A stretch of 5,512 nt of DNA from the NCBI GenBank assembly GCA_002495485.1, contig DAFH01000009.1, positions 1,933 to 7,444 of the forward strand, given 5' to 3'. A program made the translations under genes and the position numbers. Shown in pieces: positions 5,062 to 5,512 of the stretch (positions within the stretch are counted from its first letter, which is position 1; each line of letters begins with the position of its first letter). The notes beneath the pieces are model-generated. The model did not search any database, was not told the origin of the DNA, and was given only the letters and a program-made list of their open reading frames with translations. This DNA comes from Candidatus Bathyarchaeota archaeon UBA185. Its GTDB lineage: Archaea > Thermoproteota > Bathyarchaeia > 40CM-2-53-6.

Positions 5062-5512
5062 TTGGTTCGGTCAGACAACCTTTCACTTCTCCAATTCTGG
5101 GCGCTCGAGAACCTTTGTCTCCAAGGAGACTCAGACGCTTACAATCTCAAGAAGAGACTCGTTGAACGTCACAGAGACATTCAACGCCCAAAGTTTAGTC
5201 TGTCTGGAGTCCAGGGCGCTCTCAAGACTTTGACCAAATACGGGTTGCTCGAGATGAGAACAGACATGGCAAGACGCGGAGACAAGGAGAGGAAGATCTA
5301 CACGCCAACCAAGACAGCGCTCGTGTACTACTTCAGCCGGCAGCTAATCTCACCCTCAGTAGACGATCTCAACCATATTCCCGAGAGGAAGCTGATAATA
5401 CACACTGGCCGAGCGCTCACCGGCCAAGAACTCATTCTAGGAACGACTTTTGTCTACTCGAAGACGGAGATGGCTCAGATCGCTTTCTACCATGGACACA
5501 AGATGCCGGATG
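5062..5512 (+). CDS. PadR-like winged-helix protein, partial (C-terminus beyond right edge)
   Basis: The plus strand reads open for 150 codons from a TTG at 5062 to the window edge. Residues 7-90 look like a winged helix: a hydrophobic first helix (LSLLQFWALENL), AYNLKKRL at 26-33 as in PadR regulators, a recognition-helix region with SGVQGALKTLTKYGLL at 48-63, and a charged wing (about 64-81) rich in Arg, Lys and Asp ending in KIYTPT. After about residue 95 comes a second region, including ERKLIIHTGRALTGQELI, that I do not recognise; it may be a sensor or effector domain. There is no ATG or GTG in frame upstream before the divergent promoter, and the TTG fits the TATA spacing, so I chose it. 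It is transcribed divergently from the RHH gene. A transcriptional regulator is likely; a winged-helix replication initiator of a mobile element is possible. Confidence 0.68.
   Translation, partial: MVRSDNLSLLQFWALENLCLQGDSDAYNLKKRLVERHRDIQRPKFSLSGVQGALKTLTKYGLLEMRTDMARRGDKERKIYTPTKTALVYYFSRQLISPSVDDLNHIPERKLIIHTGRALTGQELILGTTFVYSKTEMAQIAFYHGHKMPD

Overview
The window looks archaeal. Several genes have an AT-rich TATA-like box about 25 nt before the predicted transcription start and a very short or absent leader. TTG and GTG starts are common, and neighbouring genes overlap at stop/start codons. No bacterial -35/-10 pair was needed to explain any gene. Base composition is roughly balanced. 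The lineage cannot be fixed from this stretch; a TACK-type archaeon is a weak guess. There are no rRNA or tRNA genes, CRISPR arrays or transposase genes.

Layout. (1) Positions 1-984, minus strand: two membrane-protein genes whose stop and start codons overlap. The second is cut by the window edge, and its TTG start is easy to miss. (2) Positions 985-1681: about 700 nt without a convincing gene, apart from a weak candidate leaderless micro-ORF behind a well-placed TATA box. The promoter region of the next gene lies at its right end. (3) Positions 1682-2899, plus strand: a CPA2-type cation/proton antiporter with the paired-aspartate motif, apparently transcribed alone. (4) Positions 2969-4929, minus strand: a compact five-gene run. 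In transcription order these are a ribbon-helix-helix (RHH) DNA-binding protein, a 40-residue ORF, a C-x2-C zinc-finger-like protein, a P-loop ATPase of about 392 residues, and a second small Cys/His protein. Three of the four junctions overlap. (5) Positions 4930-5061: a divergent regulatory region dense in AATAC/GTATT half-sites arranged as palindromes over both TATA boxes. (6) Position 5062 to the right edge, plus strand: a PadR-like winged-helix gene, truncated by the window.

How it fits together. Blocks 4-6 look like the control and replication module of an archaeal plasmid or provirus: small RHH and winged-helix regulators on either side of a shared operator region, leading into a replication-type ATPase flanked by two small putative zinc proteins. 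That reading rests on domain composition and gene packing. No integrase, att site or replication origin is visible here. The antiporter and the membrane pair look like ordinary chromosomal genes, so an element boundary may lie near 2900-2968, but the sequence shows no direct mark of one.
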